From: an uncultured Methylococcaceae bacterium
Lineage (GTDB): Bacteria; Pseudomonadota; Gammaproteobacteria; Methylococcales; Methylomonadaceae
Direction: 5' to 3'
NCBI GenBank assembly: GCA_903905335.1
Contig: CAIVGC010000247.1
Span: 1 to 37,183 of the forward strand
DNA length: 37,183 nt
Made by a program: the position numbers and the translations under genes. Shown piece after piece: positions 15,952-24,016 of the stretch. The notes beneath the pieces were generated by a model that was not told the origin of the DNA, did not search any database, and worked only from the letters and a program-made list of their open reading frames with translations. The first letter of the stretch is position 1. Each line of letters begins with the position of its first letter.

Positions 15952-17430
15952 ATGGGAATTATCAGAAAGCTAGCTACACAAACAGCTATTTATGGGCTTA
16001 GCAGTATTTTTGGTAGGTTCCTTAATTATCTGTTGGTGCCGCTGTATACCTACTATTTTTCAGCCGCCGAATATGGAGTGGTATCCGAATTTTATGCTTA
16101 CGCAGGCTTCTTTTCTGTGCTGTTACTGTTTGGCTTTGAAACTGGATATTTTCGCTTTCGCGATAAAGAGCATAGTGGTCAAGATTACGCCTACTCAACT
16201 GCGCTTATTTTTGTTGTCTTAGTAAACTTAAGTTTTTTTCTCTGTATCTGTTTGATTAATGCCAAGCTGTCAGCGGCATTACAGTACGCAAATCATCCTG
16301 AATATGTCTTGTGCTTTAGTTTAATCTTAGTTTTAGATGCAATATCGGCCATTCCTTTTGCTCGTTTGCGTGCAGAAAATAAAGCTTATCGTTTTGCTGG
16401 CATCAAAGTACTAGAAATAGCCGTAACTATTTTGCTGAGTTTATTTTTTATTATTTATTGTCCCAAGCTGTATGCAGAACAAAATTCAACTTGGTTAGGA
16501 ATTATTTATAATCCCAGTATAGGAATCGGTTATATCTTCATCGCTAATTTAGCGGCGAGTATCATTAAGTTTTTATTATTGTCGCCGCAATTAAAAGGTT
16601 TAGCTTGGGGATTTGATCGTCCATTATTTGTGCGCATGATTCGTTATTCAGCGCCGATGGTGATCATCGGTTTTGCGGGCATCATTAATGAAATGTTAGA
16701 TCGCGCCTTATTAAAGTATTTACTCCCCTATGATTTTCAAACCAATATGAAAATGCTGGGCATTTACAGCGCTTGTTATAAGTTATCAATCTTGATGACT
16801 TTATTCATTCAGGCCTTTCGTTACGCGGCAGAACCTTTCTTTTTTGCTTATGCAGATAAAGCCGATGCTCGCAGTGTATATGCCAAAGTCTTAAAGTTTT
16901 TTGTGATCTTTTGCGTATTTATCTTTTTGTTAGTGACTTTATTTATCGATTTCTTTAAATATTTTCTGGGCGATGAGTTTCGGGCAGGGCTTGAAGTTGT
17001 ACCTATCTTGTTATTAGCGAACTTATGTTTAGGTGTTTATGTCAATTTAGCTATCTGGTACAAATTAACCGACCGGACGTTAATGGGCGCTAGCGTATCA
17101 TTAGCGGGAGCGTTGTTGACTATAGTGCTTAATATCGTTTGGATACCCGTATGGGGTTATGTAGGCTCGGCATGGGCAACTTTGGTCTGTTATGCGGCTA
17201 TGGCAATAGTGTCTTATGGTTTAGGGCAATATTATTATCCTGTGGCTTATCCTATTAAGCGTATATTGGCTTATATTAGTTTGGGTGTGTTGCTTTATGT
17301 CGTTAAATTACAGTTGCCAGTGAATCTTGATGCACCGTCATGGTTATTGTCTTTAGAGCTGATGTCTTTATATCTTTTGCTCGTATTATTCTTTGAAAGA
17401 ACAGTACGGCCTGCTATCAATAATCGTTAA
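15952..17430 (+). CDS. Polysaccharide flippase / O-antigen transporter-like (Wzx, MOP superfamily)
   Basis: This 492-aa inner-membrane protein has about 12-14 helices. It starts with the family's N-terminal signature (KLATQTAIYGLSSIFGRFLN, then LVPLYTYYFSAAEYGVVSEF). Internal pieces such as FVRMIRYSAPMVIIGFAGII and the polysaccharide-synthesis C-terminal region fit lipid-linked oligosaccharide flippases. It would move an undecaprenyl-linked glycan across the inner membrane for export. No glycosyltransferase genes accompany it, so the glycan is unknown. It has its own upstream region with a dispersed repeat and a 450-base gap after it, so it is probably monocistronic. Confidence 0.8.
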   Translation: MGIIRKLATQTAIYGLSSIFGRFLNYLLVPLYTYYFSAAEYGVVSEFYAYAGFFSVLLLFGFETGYFRFRDKEHSGQDYAYSTALIFVVLVNLSFFLCICLINAKLSAALQYANHPEYVLCFSLILVLDAISAIPFARLRAENKAYRFAGIKVLEIAVTILLSLFFIIYCPKLYAEQNSTWLGIIYNPSIGIGYIFIANLAASIIKFLLLSPQLKGLAWGFDRPLFVRMIRYSAPMVIIGFAGIINEMLDRALLKYLLPYDFQTNMKMLGIYSACYKLSILMTLFIQAFRYAAEPFFFAYADKADARSVYAKVLKFFVIFCVFIFLLVTLFIDFFKYFLGDEFRAGLEVVPILLLANLCLGVYVNLAIWYKLTDRTLMGASVSLAGALLTIVLNIVWIPVWGYVGSAWATLVCYAAMAIVSYGLGQYYYPVAYPIKRILAYISLGVLLYVVKLQLPVNLDAPSWLLSLELMSLYLLLVLFFERTVRPAINNR

Positions 17431-17568
17431 AAACAGTCTTTTTTAGTTAAAAAACGTAGCTATCAAGGCGGTCATTGGTCTTCGTTTAGTTGCGGGACTG
17501 TATAATAATTGAATACATTAATTATTTAAATGAATGAAATTTATACGGTGCTGAGGGCTTAAGAAATC

Positions 17569-17646
17569 AGCCGAAAATTGATTTAAATTGTCTTCGTGAT
17601 TAGGCGATGTAGCGGTTTATTAAGGCTGGCGACAGAATTTTCGGCT
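17569..17646 (+). other. Distal perfect inverted repeat in 450-base gap (structured RNA or tiny MITE)
   Basis: AGCCGAAAATT at 17569-17579 is perfectly mirrored by AATTTTCGGCT at 17636-17646. The arms enclose 56 bases, including a further TGTC/GACA pairing. A TATAAT lies about 60 bases upstream and a run of eight T about 25 bases downstream. It could be a small RNA, part of the flippase 3' end, or a 78-bp palindromic repeat. No ORF of note occurs in 17431-17740. Confidence 0.35.
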
Positions 17647-17740
17647 AGTGAAATTTATTATTGCTGTCTAGGTTTTTTTTAAATTAGAACGCAGCTAGCA
17701 CTGGTTATTTTTGAACGGTGATTTTTTATAAAAAATAGTT

Positions 17741-17882
17741 TTGACACACCCTAACGTCTCATGATAAAAATTGCCTCGTTGTTTTAATAAATTACGACAA
17801 CCTGTTCAAGAAAAGTTTATGTTGAACAGCCCTCTTGAGGAGAGGGAATAATAAATATTAATAACTTATTGAGGATTTTAAA
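17741..17882 (+). promoter_or_regulatory. Promoter and structured 5' leader of small membrane protein
   Basis: A perfect -35 (TTGACA, 17741-17746) with a -10-like GATAAA/ATAAAA 16-17 bases on gives a sigma-70-type promoter. The leader of about 100 bases contains a perfect stem CTGTTCAA / TTGAACAG (17802-17829). It is followed directly by CCCTC / GAGGG (17830-17846), then an AT-rich stretch and TTGAGGA before the ATG. Two stacked hairpins in front of a strong ribosome site suggest mRNA stabilisation or post-transcriptional control. Confidence 0.5.
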
Positions 17883-18092
17883 ATGGCTGAAGAACAAGAA
17901 AAAGATAACACTTGGGTAATCGTTGGCGTATCTATCGCTGCTATCGTACTTTTAGTCGTTATGTTGAAAAAAGACGAAACTAAACATTTGCAAAGTGGCG
18001 CAGTTCAATCTTTACAAGCAGAAACTTTCTCTAAAATTGAGAAAAGACATACCTCAAATAACAGCTCTGCTGAAGCTATTTCAGGTAAGTAA
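17883..18092 (+). CDS. Small single-helix membrane protein
   Basis: This is a 69-aa protein with an acidic N-terminus (MAEEQEKDN), one transmembrane helix at about residues 11-28 (WVIVGVSIAAIVLLVVML), then KKDETK and a hydrophilic Ser/Asn-rich tail. By the positive-inside rule the tail faces the cytoplasm. I do not recognise the family. A consensus -35, two leader hairpins, a good GAGGA site and a GC-rich terminator mark it as a genuine, probably well-expressed monocistronic gene. The overlapping 67-aa track ORF at 17995 is a shadow. Confidence 0.7.
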   Translation: MAEEQEKDNTWVIVGVSIAAIVLLVVMLKKDETKHLQSGAVQSLQAETFSKIEKRHTSNNSSAEAISGK

Positions 18093-18099
18093 TTGCAGT

Positions 18100-18136
18100 A
18101 ACCCCCGTGAGGCTTGGCCGGCGGGGGTGTTTTATT
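18100..18136 (+). terminator. Rho-independent terminator of small membrane protein gene
   Basis: ACCCCCG and CGGGGGT form a GC-rich stem followed by GTTTTATT, eight bases after the stop codon. The rest of the gap to 18391 shows only a weak AGCCGAAG / CTTTGGCT hairpin and a doubtful 38-codon ORF (see rejected). Confidence 0.85.
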
Positions 18137-18391
18137 CCTCCATTAAAACTCGCACTACCTCTAATAGCTCGGTATTAAAAAAGCCGAAGTTTTCCTAAAT
18201 AAACAGTTTCTTTGGCTAGTTTTTAATAAAGTCATAGCTTATAAGTTTAATCATAAAATAGAACCCAAGGGAAAGATTGAATAAATTTCCTTAAAGCTGT
18301 TTTATGGATACTGAACAATTACTCGTTTTGATTAAAAATAAAGAGCTATACATTGATGCAGCATTGATGGTGTTTGCGGCGTTAGTGAGCC

Positions 18392-18592
18392 TTAACCCGC
18401 ACAAGAAGTTAGCCCAATAACGCTAAGTTTTAACGCTATTGGGCTAGCCTCCTGCTGCCTGTGTTTGGCATTACGACGATATTGGTTTTTATCAGCAAAT
18501 ATTTGGGCCTTATTAAACTGACGTGCGAACTTGGCTACGGGGTTTTGTATAGGAATACAATCTATTTTGTTTGGATTACTACGTTTTTTCAT
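18392..18592 (-). CDS. Tiny basic protein, ArfA-like ribosome-rescue candidate (or DUF7230-type)
   Basis: This is a 66-aa basic protein with an excellent site (AAGAGG, six bases before ATG), so it is a real gene. The middle reads NPVAKFARQFNKAQIFADKN, then QYRRNAKHRQQEASP. The Y-x-R-x-x-KH pattern after a Lys-rich stretch resembles the SYMRKGKH region of E. coli ArfA, which recruits RF2 to ribosomes stalled on mRNAs without stop codons. The C-terminus is short and hydrophobic (LKLSVIGLTSCAG), like the degradation-prone tail of full-length ArfA. A 13-bp hairpin sits within the last third of the ORF, as in arfA, where cleavage or termination there makes truncated, stable protein. The other option is an uncharacterised DUF7230-like family, whose similar NPVAK...KHR layout I recall. 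The homology call is tentative. Confidence 0.55.
   Translation of the reverse strand: MKKRSNPNKIDCIPIQNPVAKFARQFNKAQIFADKNQYRRNAKHRQQEASPIALKLSVIGLTSCAG
18410..18446 (-). promoter_or_regulatory. Hairpin inside the ArfA-like coding sequence
   Basis: TAGCCCAATAGCG and CGTTATTGGGCTA (minus-strand RNA sense) pair over 13 positions with an 11-base loop. The one non-Watson-Crick position is G-U in the sense RNA but would be A-C on the other strand, which suggests the structure matters in the mRNA of the small gene. It covers the codons of the hydrophobic tail, about 16 codons before the stop. No T run follows, so RNase III-type cleavage is more likely than termination. Confidence 0.6.
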
Positions 18593-18670
18593 GGTTTACC
18601 TCTTATAATAGTCAAAAGCCGATCTAATGGATGGGCGCAAATAGTGTACTACTCAGAGTGAAAAAAGCTT

Positions 18671-20542
18671 GTGAAATTTAAAAAAGATTTTGACGTAATT
18701 GTGGTGGGGGGCGGCCATGCTGGAACTGAAGCTGCTTTGGCCTCTGCGCGTAGTGGCGCGAATACTTTATTGTTAACGCAAAATATCGAAACCTTGGGGC
18801 AAATGAGCTGTAATCCGGCCATCGGTGGCATAGGTAAAGGTCATTTGGTAAAAGAGATTGATGCCTTGGGCGGCATTATGGCTAAAGCTATAGATCTTGG
18901 CGGCATTCAATTTCGAACCTTAAATGCCAGTAAAGGACCTGCAGTTAGGGCCACTCGCGCGCAAGCCGATCGACTATTGTATAAGCAGGCAGTGAGACAT
19001 ACTCTAGAAAATCAACCTAATTTGGCTTTGTTTCAGCAAACCGTGGCTGATTTAATCGTCGTCGGTAATCAAGTGTGCGGCGTTAAAACCCAGATGGGTT
19101 TAGATTTTATGGCTAAGGCTGTGGTGTTAACTACAGGTACTTTTTTGGGCGGTAAGATTCATATCGGCTTAGAAAATTATAGTGGCGGCCGAGCGGGTGA
19201 TCCCGCCTCGATTGCTTTAGCTGATCGTTTGCGTGAATTGCCTTTTCGTATAGATCGCTTAAAAACCGGTACGCCTCCGCGTATTGACGGCAGAACCATT
19301 GACTTTAGTAAGCTAGAAGAACAGCATGGCGATAATCCAGTGCCGGTGTTTTCTTTTATGGGCAAACGTTCGCAGCATCCACGACAAATCCCTTGTCATA
19401 TTACCCGTACCAACAGTAGAACACATGATATTATCCGTGCAGGTTTAGATAGGTCGCCTTTATATTCAGGTATTATTGAAGGTATAGGGCCACGTTACTG
19501 TCCTTCGATCGAAGATAAGATTGTGCGTTTTGCTGATAGAGATACTCACCAGATTTTTGTTGAGCCAGAAGGTTTAGATACTCATGAAATCTATCCTAAT
19601 GGTATTTCTACCAGCTTGCCGTTTGATGTACAGTATGAATTTGTGCGTTCGATGCTAGGTTTTGAAAATGCAGAAATTGTCCGCCCAGGTTATGCTATTG
19701 AATATGATTTTTTCGATCCTAGAGATTTAAAAATGTCTCTGGAAACTAAGCATATGAGTGCTTTATTTTTTGCTGGTCAAGTTAATGGTACGACCGGTTA
19801 TGAAGAAGCTGCGGCACAGGGTTTAATTGCTGGATTAAATGCTGCGCGTTTGGCGCAAGGCCTAGATAGCTGGTGTCCTAGGCGAGATGAAGCTTATATT
19901 GGAGTGATGATTGATGATCTCATTACTCGTGGTACTCAAGAGCCTTATCGCATGTTTACGAGTCGTGCAGAATACCGTTTATTATTGCGTGAAGATAATG
20001 CTGATTTACGCTTAACCGAAAAAGGTCGTGAATTAGGCTTAGTCGATGATGAGCGATGGCAATCCTTTGAAACTAAGCGTAATGCTATTGCTAATTTGCA
20101 GGATGATCTGAAAAAACAATGGGTGAGGGCGGAATCTGAGCAAGCTCTTCAAGTTGAAGAAATCTGGGGTAAGCCGCTACTTAAAGAGGCTAACTTAATG
20201 GAATTGTTGCGTAGACCTGAAATTGACATACAACGATTACTGGGCTTTTTTGAAGGAGGCGATGCCATTGCCGATCAAGTTGGTGAACAAGTCGAAATTC
20301 AAGCTAAGTATGAGGGCTATATCGTCAGGCAACAAACTGAAATTGATAAAGCTCTGCGTCACGATCATTTACGATTACCTGATACTTTGGATTACGCCGG
20401 TGTTCCTGGCTTGTCCAATGAAGTAAGTCAAAAACTTAAAGCTCAGCGACCTGAAACTTTAGGTCAGGCTTCACGAATTCCTGGCATGACACCTGCTGCG
20501 ATTTCCCTATTATTAGTTTATTTAAAGAAGAAAAGTGCCTAA
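18671..20542 (+). CDS. mnmG: tRNA uridine-5-carboxymethylaminomethyl modification enzyme MnmG (GidA)
   Basis: This 623-aa FAD- and NADH-dependent protein works with MnmE to modify U34 of tRNAs reading split codon boxes. The FAD loop is [19 protein letters not shown] at residues about 11-29. It is followed by the family signatures [18 protein letters not shown], the [16 protein letters not shown] segment, [18 protein letters not shown], and [19 protein letters not shown]. The C-terminal helical MnmE-binding domain (residues about 550-620) is complete. The start is GTG. It heads the mnmG-rsmG-parA-parB cluster; rsmG starts on the last base of its stop codon (TAATG), so translation is coupled. 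Confidence 0.97.
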   Translation: MKFKKDFDVIVVGGGHAGTEAALASARSGANTLLLTQNIETLGQMSCNPAIGGIGKGHLVKEIDALGGIMAKAIDLGGIQFRTLNASKGPAVRATRAQADRLLYKQAVRHTLENQPNLALFQQTVADLIVVGNQVCGVKTQMGLDFMAKAVVLTTGTFLGGKIHIGLENYSGGRAGDPASIALADRLRELPFRIDRLKTGTPPRIDGRTIDFSKLEEQHGDNPVPVFSFMGKRSQHPRQIPCHITRTNSRTHDIIRAGLDRSPLYSGIIEGIGPRYCPSIEDKIVRFADRDTHQIFVEPEGLDTHEIYPNGISTSLPFDVQYEFVRSMLGFENAEIVRPGYAIEYDFFDPRDLKMSLETKHMSALFFAGQVNGTTGYEEAAAQGLIAGLNAARLAQGLDSWCPRRDEAYIGVMIDDLITRGTQEPYRMFTSRAEYRLLLREDNADLRLTEKGRELGLVDDERWQSFETKRNAIANLQDDLKKQWVRAESEQALQVEEIWGKPLLKEANLMELLRRPEIDIQRLLGFFEGGDAIADQVGEQVEIQAKYEGYIVRQQTEIDKALRHDHLRLPDTLDYAGVPGLSNEVSQKLKAQRPETLGQASRIPGMTPAAISLLLVYLKKKSA

Positions 20543-21186
20543 TGGATGATTGTCGAAGAATATTGGTATCTGGTTTAGAAGCATTAAACCAGAATTTGAC
20601 TGAGCACCAGATAGAACAATTACTGGCTTTTATTACCCTGATTGAAAAATGGAATAAATCTTATAATCTGACTTCCATTCGTGATCGTGTGTCTATGGTG
20701 CCTATGCATTTATTAGACAGCTTGGCGATAGTGCCTTTTATTGTGGGCAAGCGGGTCATTGATATAGGGACAGGCGCTGGCTTACCGGGTATTGTTCTGG
20801 CGGTTTGTTTTCCTGATATTGAGTTTGTCTTATTGGATAGTAATGCTAAGAAAACTCGCTTTGTACAACAAGCTATTTTGGAGTTAAAGCTGCCGAATGT
20901 CAGTATATGTCATAATCGTGTAGAGCTTTATCGCCCCAGCAATAACTTTGACCTGGCGATTACCCGTGCATTTGCTAGCTTAGAAGATATTGTGCGCTTA
21001 ACCGCTCATTTACTTAACAAAGACGGAGTGTTGCTGGCAATGAAAGGGCAAGTTCCTGATGTTTCAACGTTGAAGTCTGTAAGCACAGAGCTTTATCCTC
21101 TTAGTGTTCCTGGAATAGATGGTGAAAGATGCTTAGTTAAAATACATTTGAATAAAGTAGCTGAGGTAAGTGTATGGGAAAAATAA
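20542..21186 (+). CDS. rsmG: 16S rRNA m7G527 methyltransferase RsmG (GidB)
   Basis: This 214-aa SAM-dependent methyltransferase makes N7-methylguanosine 527 in 16S rRNA; its loss gives low-level streptomycin resistance in other bacteria. Motif I is VIDIGTGAGLPGIVLAV near residue 70-85. The N-terminal KWNKSYNLTSI and HLLDSLAIVPF segments, and TRAFASLEDIV in the middle, are typical. Length is standard. The start overlaps the mnmG stop by one base and its end overlaps the parA start by 13 bases, so the cluster is tightly coupled. Confidence 0.96.
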   Translation: MDDCRRILVSGLEALNQNLTEHQIEQLLAFITLIEKWNKSYNLTSIRDRVSMVPMHLLDSLAIVPFIVGKRVIDIGTGAGLPGIVLAVCFPDIEFVLLDSNAKKTRFVQQAILELKLPNVSICHNRVELYRPSNNFDLAITRAFASLEDIVRLTAHLLNKDGVLLAMKGQVPDVSTLKSVSTELYPLSVPGIDGERCLVKIHLNKVAEVSVWEK

Positions 21187-21941
21187 TTGCCATAACTAAT
21201 CAAAAGGGTGGGGTGGGTAAAACCACAACGTCTGTTAATTTAGCAGCTACATTGGCTGCAGCCAAATGTCGAGTGTTGTTAATTGATCTTGATGCTCAGG
21301 GCAATGCCGCGATGGGTTGTGGTATTGATAAGCAGGAAGTCGAGTTTTCTAGTTATGATTTGTTGATGGAGGATGTGCCAGCTGCACAAGCAGTGGTTCA
21401 TTTGCCTAGTATTGGTTTTTCGGTAATATCTGGGAATGCTGATTTGACGGCTGCCGAAGTTAAATTAATTCATGCGGATCGTAAAGAGCAAAGACTGGCT
21501 GATGCATTGATGCCCATTAAAGCTGACTATGATTACATATTGATTGATTGTCCACCATCACTCAATATGCTGACTTTAAACGCCATGGTAGCCGCGGATA
21601 GCTTATTAATTCCGATGCAATGCGAATACTATGCATTGGAAGGTCTTTCGGCTCTGATGAGTACCTTACAAAATATTCAAAGCTCGGTGAATCCAGGTTT
21701 GCATTTGGAAGGTATTTTACGAACTATGTATGATGATAGAAATCGTTTAACTAAAGATGTGTCTGAGCAATTAATTCGCTATTTTGGTGATAAAGTTTTT
21801 AGAACGTGCATACCTAGAAATGTTCGTTTAGCTGAAGCTCCCAGTTATGGTTTGCCAGTAATCAGTTATGATAAATCCTCGCGTGGCTCGATGGCCTATA
21901 TTGCTTTAGCGAACGAAATGCTAGAAAGAAATAAATTATGA
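21174..21941 (+). CDS. parA: Chromosome-partitioning ATPase ParA (Soj)
   Basis: This 255-aa Walker-type ATPase forms a nucleoid-bound gradient that pulls ParB-parS complexes apart. The deviant Walker A is KGGVGKTTTSVNLAATLA at residues about 11-28, with both signature lysines. Walker A' is LIDLDAQGNAAMG and Walker B is YILIDCPPSLNMLT. There is no N-terminal HTH, so this is the short chromosomal (Ib/Soj-like) type. It overlaps rsmG upstream and overlaps the mini-ParB gene downstream by four bases (ATGA). Confidence 0.96.
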   Translation: MGKIIAITNQKGGVGKTTTSVNLAATLAAAKCRVLLIDLDAQGNAAMGCGIDKQEVEFSSYDLLMEDVPAAQAVVHLPSIGFSVISGNADLTAAEVKLIHADRKEQRLADALMPIKADYDYILIDCPPSLNMLTLNAMVAADSLLIPMQCEYYALEGLSALMSTLQNIQSSVNPGLHLEGILRTMYDDRNRLTKDVSEQLIRYFGDKVFRTCIPRNVRLAEAPSYGLPVISYDKSSRGSMAYIALANEMLERNKL

Positions 21942-22189
21942 GTTTTAAAAGTCGTGGTTTAGGACGAGGCCTTGAGGCACTGTTGCTTGATATCCCTACT
22001 AATGAAGAAAGGCCTATTGCGGTAAAGATAAATATCCCAGATGAAGAGTTAAATGAAGTTGAGACGATTAACAAGGTAGCAGAGTCAGTTGAATCGCCTA
22101 GTCGCCAGGAATGTTTTGCTATTTTGGCAGAGGCTCTAGTTTTAAAAGAATTGATGGTTGAGATTGAGCAACAAGTTCGTGATCTTTAA
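21938..22189 (+). CDS. Mini-ParB: stand-alone ParB N-terminal motif protein
   Basis: This 83-aa protein starts MSFKSRGLGRGLEALLLD, nearly identical in pattern to the start of the true ParB next door (MSLNKRGLGRGLDALLGD). In ParB/Spo0J proteins this N-terminal peptide touches ParA and stimulates its ATPase. The rest has no ParB CTP-binding motif and no helix-turn-helix. Residues 54-83 (QECFAILAEALVLKELMVEI) look like an amphipathic helix or short coiled coil that could dimerise. It starts inside the parA stop (4-base overlap) and is separated from parB by about 100 bases with a separate promoter. It is therefore made together with ParA. I infer a ParA-modulating adaptor that cannot bind parS. 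A decayed parB duplicate is the alternative, but the ORF is intact and coupled. Confidence 0.75.
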   Translation: MSFKSRGLGRGLEALLLDIPTNEERPIAVKINIPDEELNEVETINKVAESVESPSRQECFAILAEALVLKELMVEIEQQVRDL

Positions 22190-22206
22190 AAGTTGATTTA
22201 TTTCTT

Positions 22207-22235
22207 TTGACAACAGAAATGTTATAAGTTAATTA
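22207..22235 (+). promoter_or_regulatory. Candidate promoter of parB
   Basis: A perfect TTGACA is followed 17 bases on by TAATTA, in the gap between mini-parB and parB. It would let ParB be expressed apart from the parA operon. The -10 match is only fair. Confidence 0.45.
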
Positions 22236-22288
22236 TCATAGCGCTGTAGCATTACTGCCTGGCGAATTAATACACATAAAGAGAAAAA

Positions 22289-23146
22289 ATGTCTTTAAAT
22301 AAGCGTGGTTTAGGTCGTGGTCTTGATGCTTTATTAGGTGATGTTACCGTTAAAGAAGAAAAAAATCATTTGCATCTGTTGCCGATTGAATATTTGCAGC
22401 GAGGTAAGTATCAGCCGCGCCAAGATATTAATCCAGAAAAATTACAAGAATTAGCTGACTCAATTAAAGCACAGGGCATTATTCAGCCGATAATTGTTCG
22501 TCAACTTGCTTATGAAAAGTACGAAATAATTGCGGGTGAGCGGCGTTGGCGTGCTGCTCAATTGGCGGGTTTGACGCAAGTGCCGATCGTAGTTAAGGAA
22601 ATGGATGATCGTTCGGCTATGGCTGTTGCTCTGATTGAGAATATCCAGCGAGAAGATCTTAATCCTTTGGAGGAAGCTGAGGCATTAAAAAGATTGCTAG
22701 AAGAGTTTGAAATGACGCATCAGCTTATCGCTGATGCTGTGGGTAAATCTCGAACGACTATCACCAATTTATTGCGTTTAATTGAGTTACATCCTGAAGT
22801 AAAAAAATTACTGATCAGTAATCAACTAGAAATGGGGCATGCGCGCGCTTTATTATCTTTAGATGGCCCTAAGCAAGTCACCGCCGCTAATAAAGTAGTT
22901 AAAGATGGATTAACAGTAAGAGCAACGGAACGCTTGGTTAGAGAACTGCATTCCGAGCCTAAAATCCAAAAAATTAAAACCATTGACAAAGATACTTTGC
23001 GTTTGCAAGAAAGCTTAACTGCAAGTTTGGGTGCAAAGGTCGTTATTGATCATAAAGAAAATGGTTCTGGGAAATTAGTTATCGCTTATACCAGTCTGGA
23101 TGAGCTGGAGGGCATTATTAGTCAATTTAAAACCTACGAAAGCTAG
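22289..23146 (+). CDS. parB: Chromosome-partitioning protein ParB (Spo0J)
   Basis: This 285-aa CTP-dependent DNA clamp loads at parS. Domains in order are the ParA-contact peptide KRGLGRGLDALLGD (residues 5-18), the N-terminal CTPase domain with the GERRWRAAQLAG motif near 79-90, and ENIQREDLNPLEEA at about 113-126. Next comes the helix-turn-helix (QLIADAVGKSRTTITNLLRL at about 147-166), then a C-terminal dimerisation domain. All key motifs are present and length is normal. The site AAAGAGAA lies before the ATG. I saw no TGTTTCACGTGAAACA-type parS in the window. Confidence 0.96.
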   Translation: MSLNKRGLGRGLDALLGDVTVKEEKNHLHLLPIEYLQRGKYQPRQDINPEKLQELADSIKAQGIIQPIIVRQLAYEKYEIIAGERRWRAAQLAGLTQVPIVVKEMDDRSAMAVALIENIQREDLNPLEEAEALKRLLEEFEMTHQLIADAVGKSRTTITNLLRLIELHPEVKKLLISNQLEMGHARALLSLDGPKQVTAANKVVKDGLTVRATERLVRELHSEPKIQKIKTIDKDTLRLQESLTASLGAKVVIDHKENGSGKLVIAYTSLDELEGIISQFKTYES

Positions 23147-23214
23147 TAATTCCTTAGGTATTTAACGTGCTTTTAATGGTTGTTACGTAACTAATTTCCT
23201 TGGTTGCAGTGGTA

Positions 23215-23724
23215 TTAAACAGCGTTTAAGTGTTCATGATCATAAAGCCGTGTTTTCTTCCAGCCGGCAAATTTATCATCATAAAATTGAATGTCGTTAT
23301 CGATAGAAAACTCATAGCAACTTCTGAATAATTTTGCTGTACGAAAGGCATGTAATTCATCATCAGCGGTAACTTTATCTACATTGCCGACTTGAAAAGT
23401 TTTGTTTCTGGATTTGCCGTTGCAGACCCAAAAAACGGTATAACAAAGATAGTTTTTATCTTTTCTATGATCGTATTTAATAGTTCTTGATACGCCGGTA
23501 ACTCCAGTTGTGGTTTTGTTTTTGGGTGGCTTAAGAAAGCGAGTCTTGCTACCCTTTAAAACGACTAACATCTGGTCTCGCCAAGTAATTGCCGCGTTTA
23601 GTGACTTTCCTTTGTTGCCCCATAATTTATGTGAAAAATAACGGCTAGTTTCTTTGCCCCGTCTTACTATTCGCACCTGATAGCCAAATACATCTGGTTC
23701 GGTGATATGTTTGTTTTTTGCCAT
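23215..23724 (-). CDS. AP2/ERF-like DNA-binding domain protein
   Basis: This is a 169-aa basic protein. Two stretches resemble AP2-type three-strand-plus-helix units. The first is residues about 10-55 (YQVRIVRRGKETSRYFSHKL ... AAITWRDQMLVVL). The second is about 72-140 (TGVTGVSRTIKYDHRKDKNY ... ELHAFRTAKLFRSC). The GVSR start, the aromatic strands and the A-x-x-x-R helix fit bacterial AP2 domains, which are often parts of homing endonucleases; no nuclease motif is seen here. Function is unknown, perhaps a DNA-binding regulator or domesticated element. The track's TTG start at 23745 is doubtful: GAGGGGGA sits properly before the ATG at 23724. The gene converges with parB. Confidence 0.6.
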   Translation of the reverse strand: MAKNKHITEPDVFGYQVRIVRRGKETSRYFSHKLWGNKGKSLNAAITWRDQMLVVLKGSKTRFLKPPKNKTTTGVTGVSRTIKYDHRKDKNYLCYTVFWVCNGKSRNKTFQVGNVDKVTADDELHAFRTAKLFRSCYEFSIDNDIQFYDDKFAGWKKTRLYDHEHLNAV

Positions 23725-24016
23725 ATAGATAATCCCCCTCGACAAGAATTATAGCATTGATTTAACAGCAGGGTTACGTCGCCATAACATAATAGCAAAT
23801 AAAAGTTTCCCTTGCTGCCTTTGTTTTGAGATCTTTTAGTAATTATTGTAATCTCTTAACTACAAATTATGGCTAAAGTTTAAATAAAAGCAAGTTAAAA
23901 ATAACAATACTAGACAATTCCCCACTAATCCGGTGTAGAATACTCTACGAACCCACAAAAGCCGTGGTAAGTGAAGTTCTAACCTTTTGTTGTTTAAATA
24001 TTTCTGGAGACAATTA

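Noticed and set aside
18304-18420. A 38-codon plus-strand ORF (MDTEQLLVLIKNKELYIDAA...) with a hydrophobic middle
   Set aside because: Weak ribosome site, no promoter or terminator of its own, and its end lies antisense to the ArfA-like gene hairpin. Probably chance, though it reads somewhat like a small membrane peptide.
17431-18670. Gap regions before mnmG considered as oriC
   Set aside because: No TTATNCACA-type DnaA boxes were found there; the gap before priA is the better candidate.
23920-24016. Peroxiredoxin leader considered as a riboswitch
   Set aside because: Only two short stems of 4-5 bp and no match to a riboswitch consensus I know.
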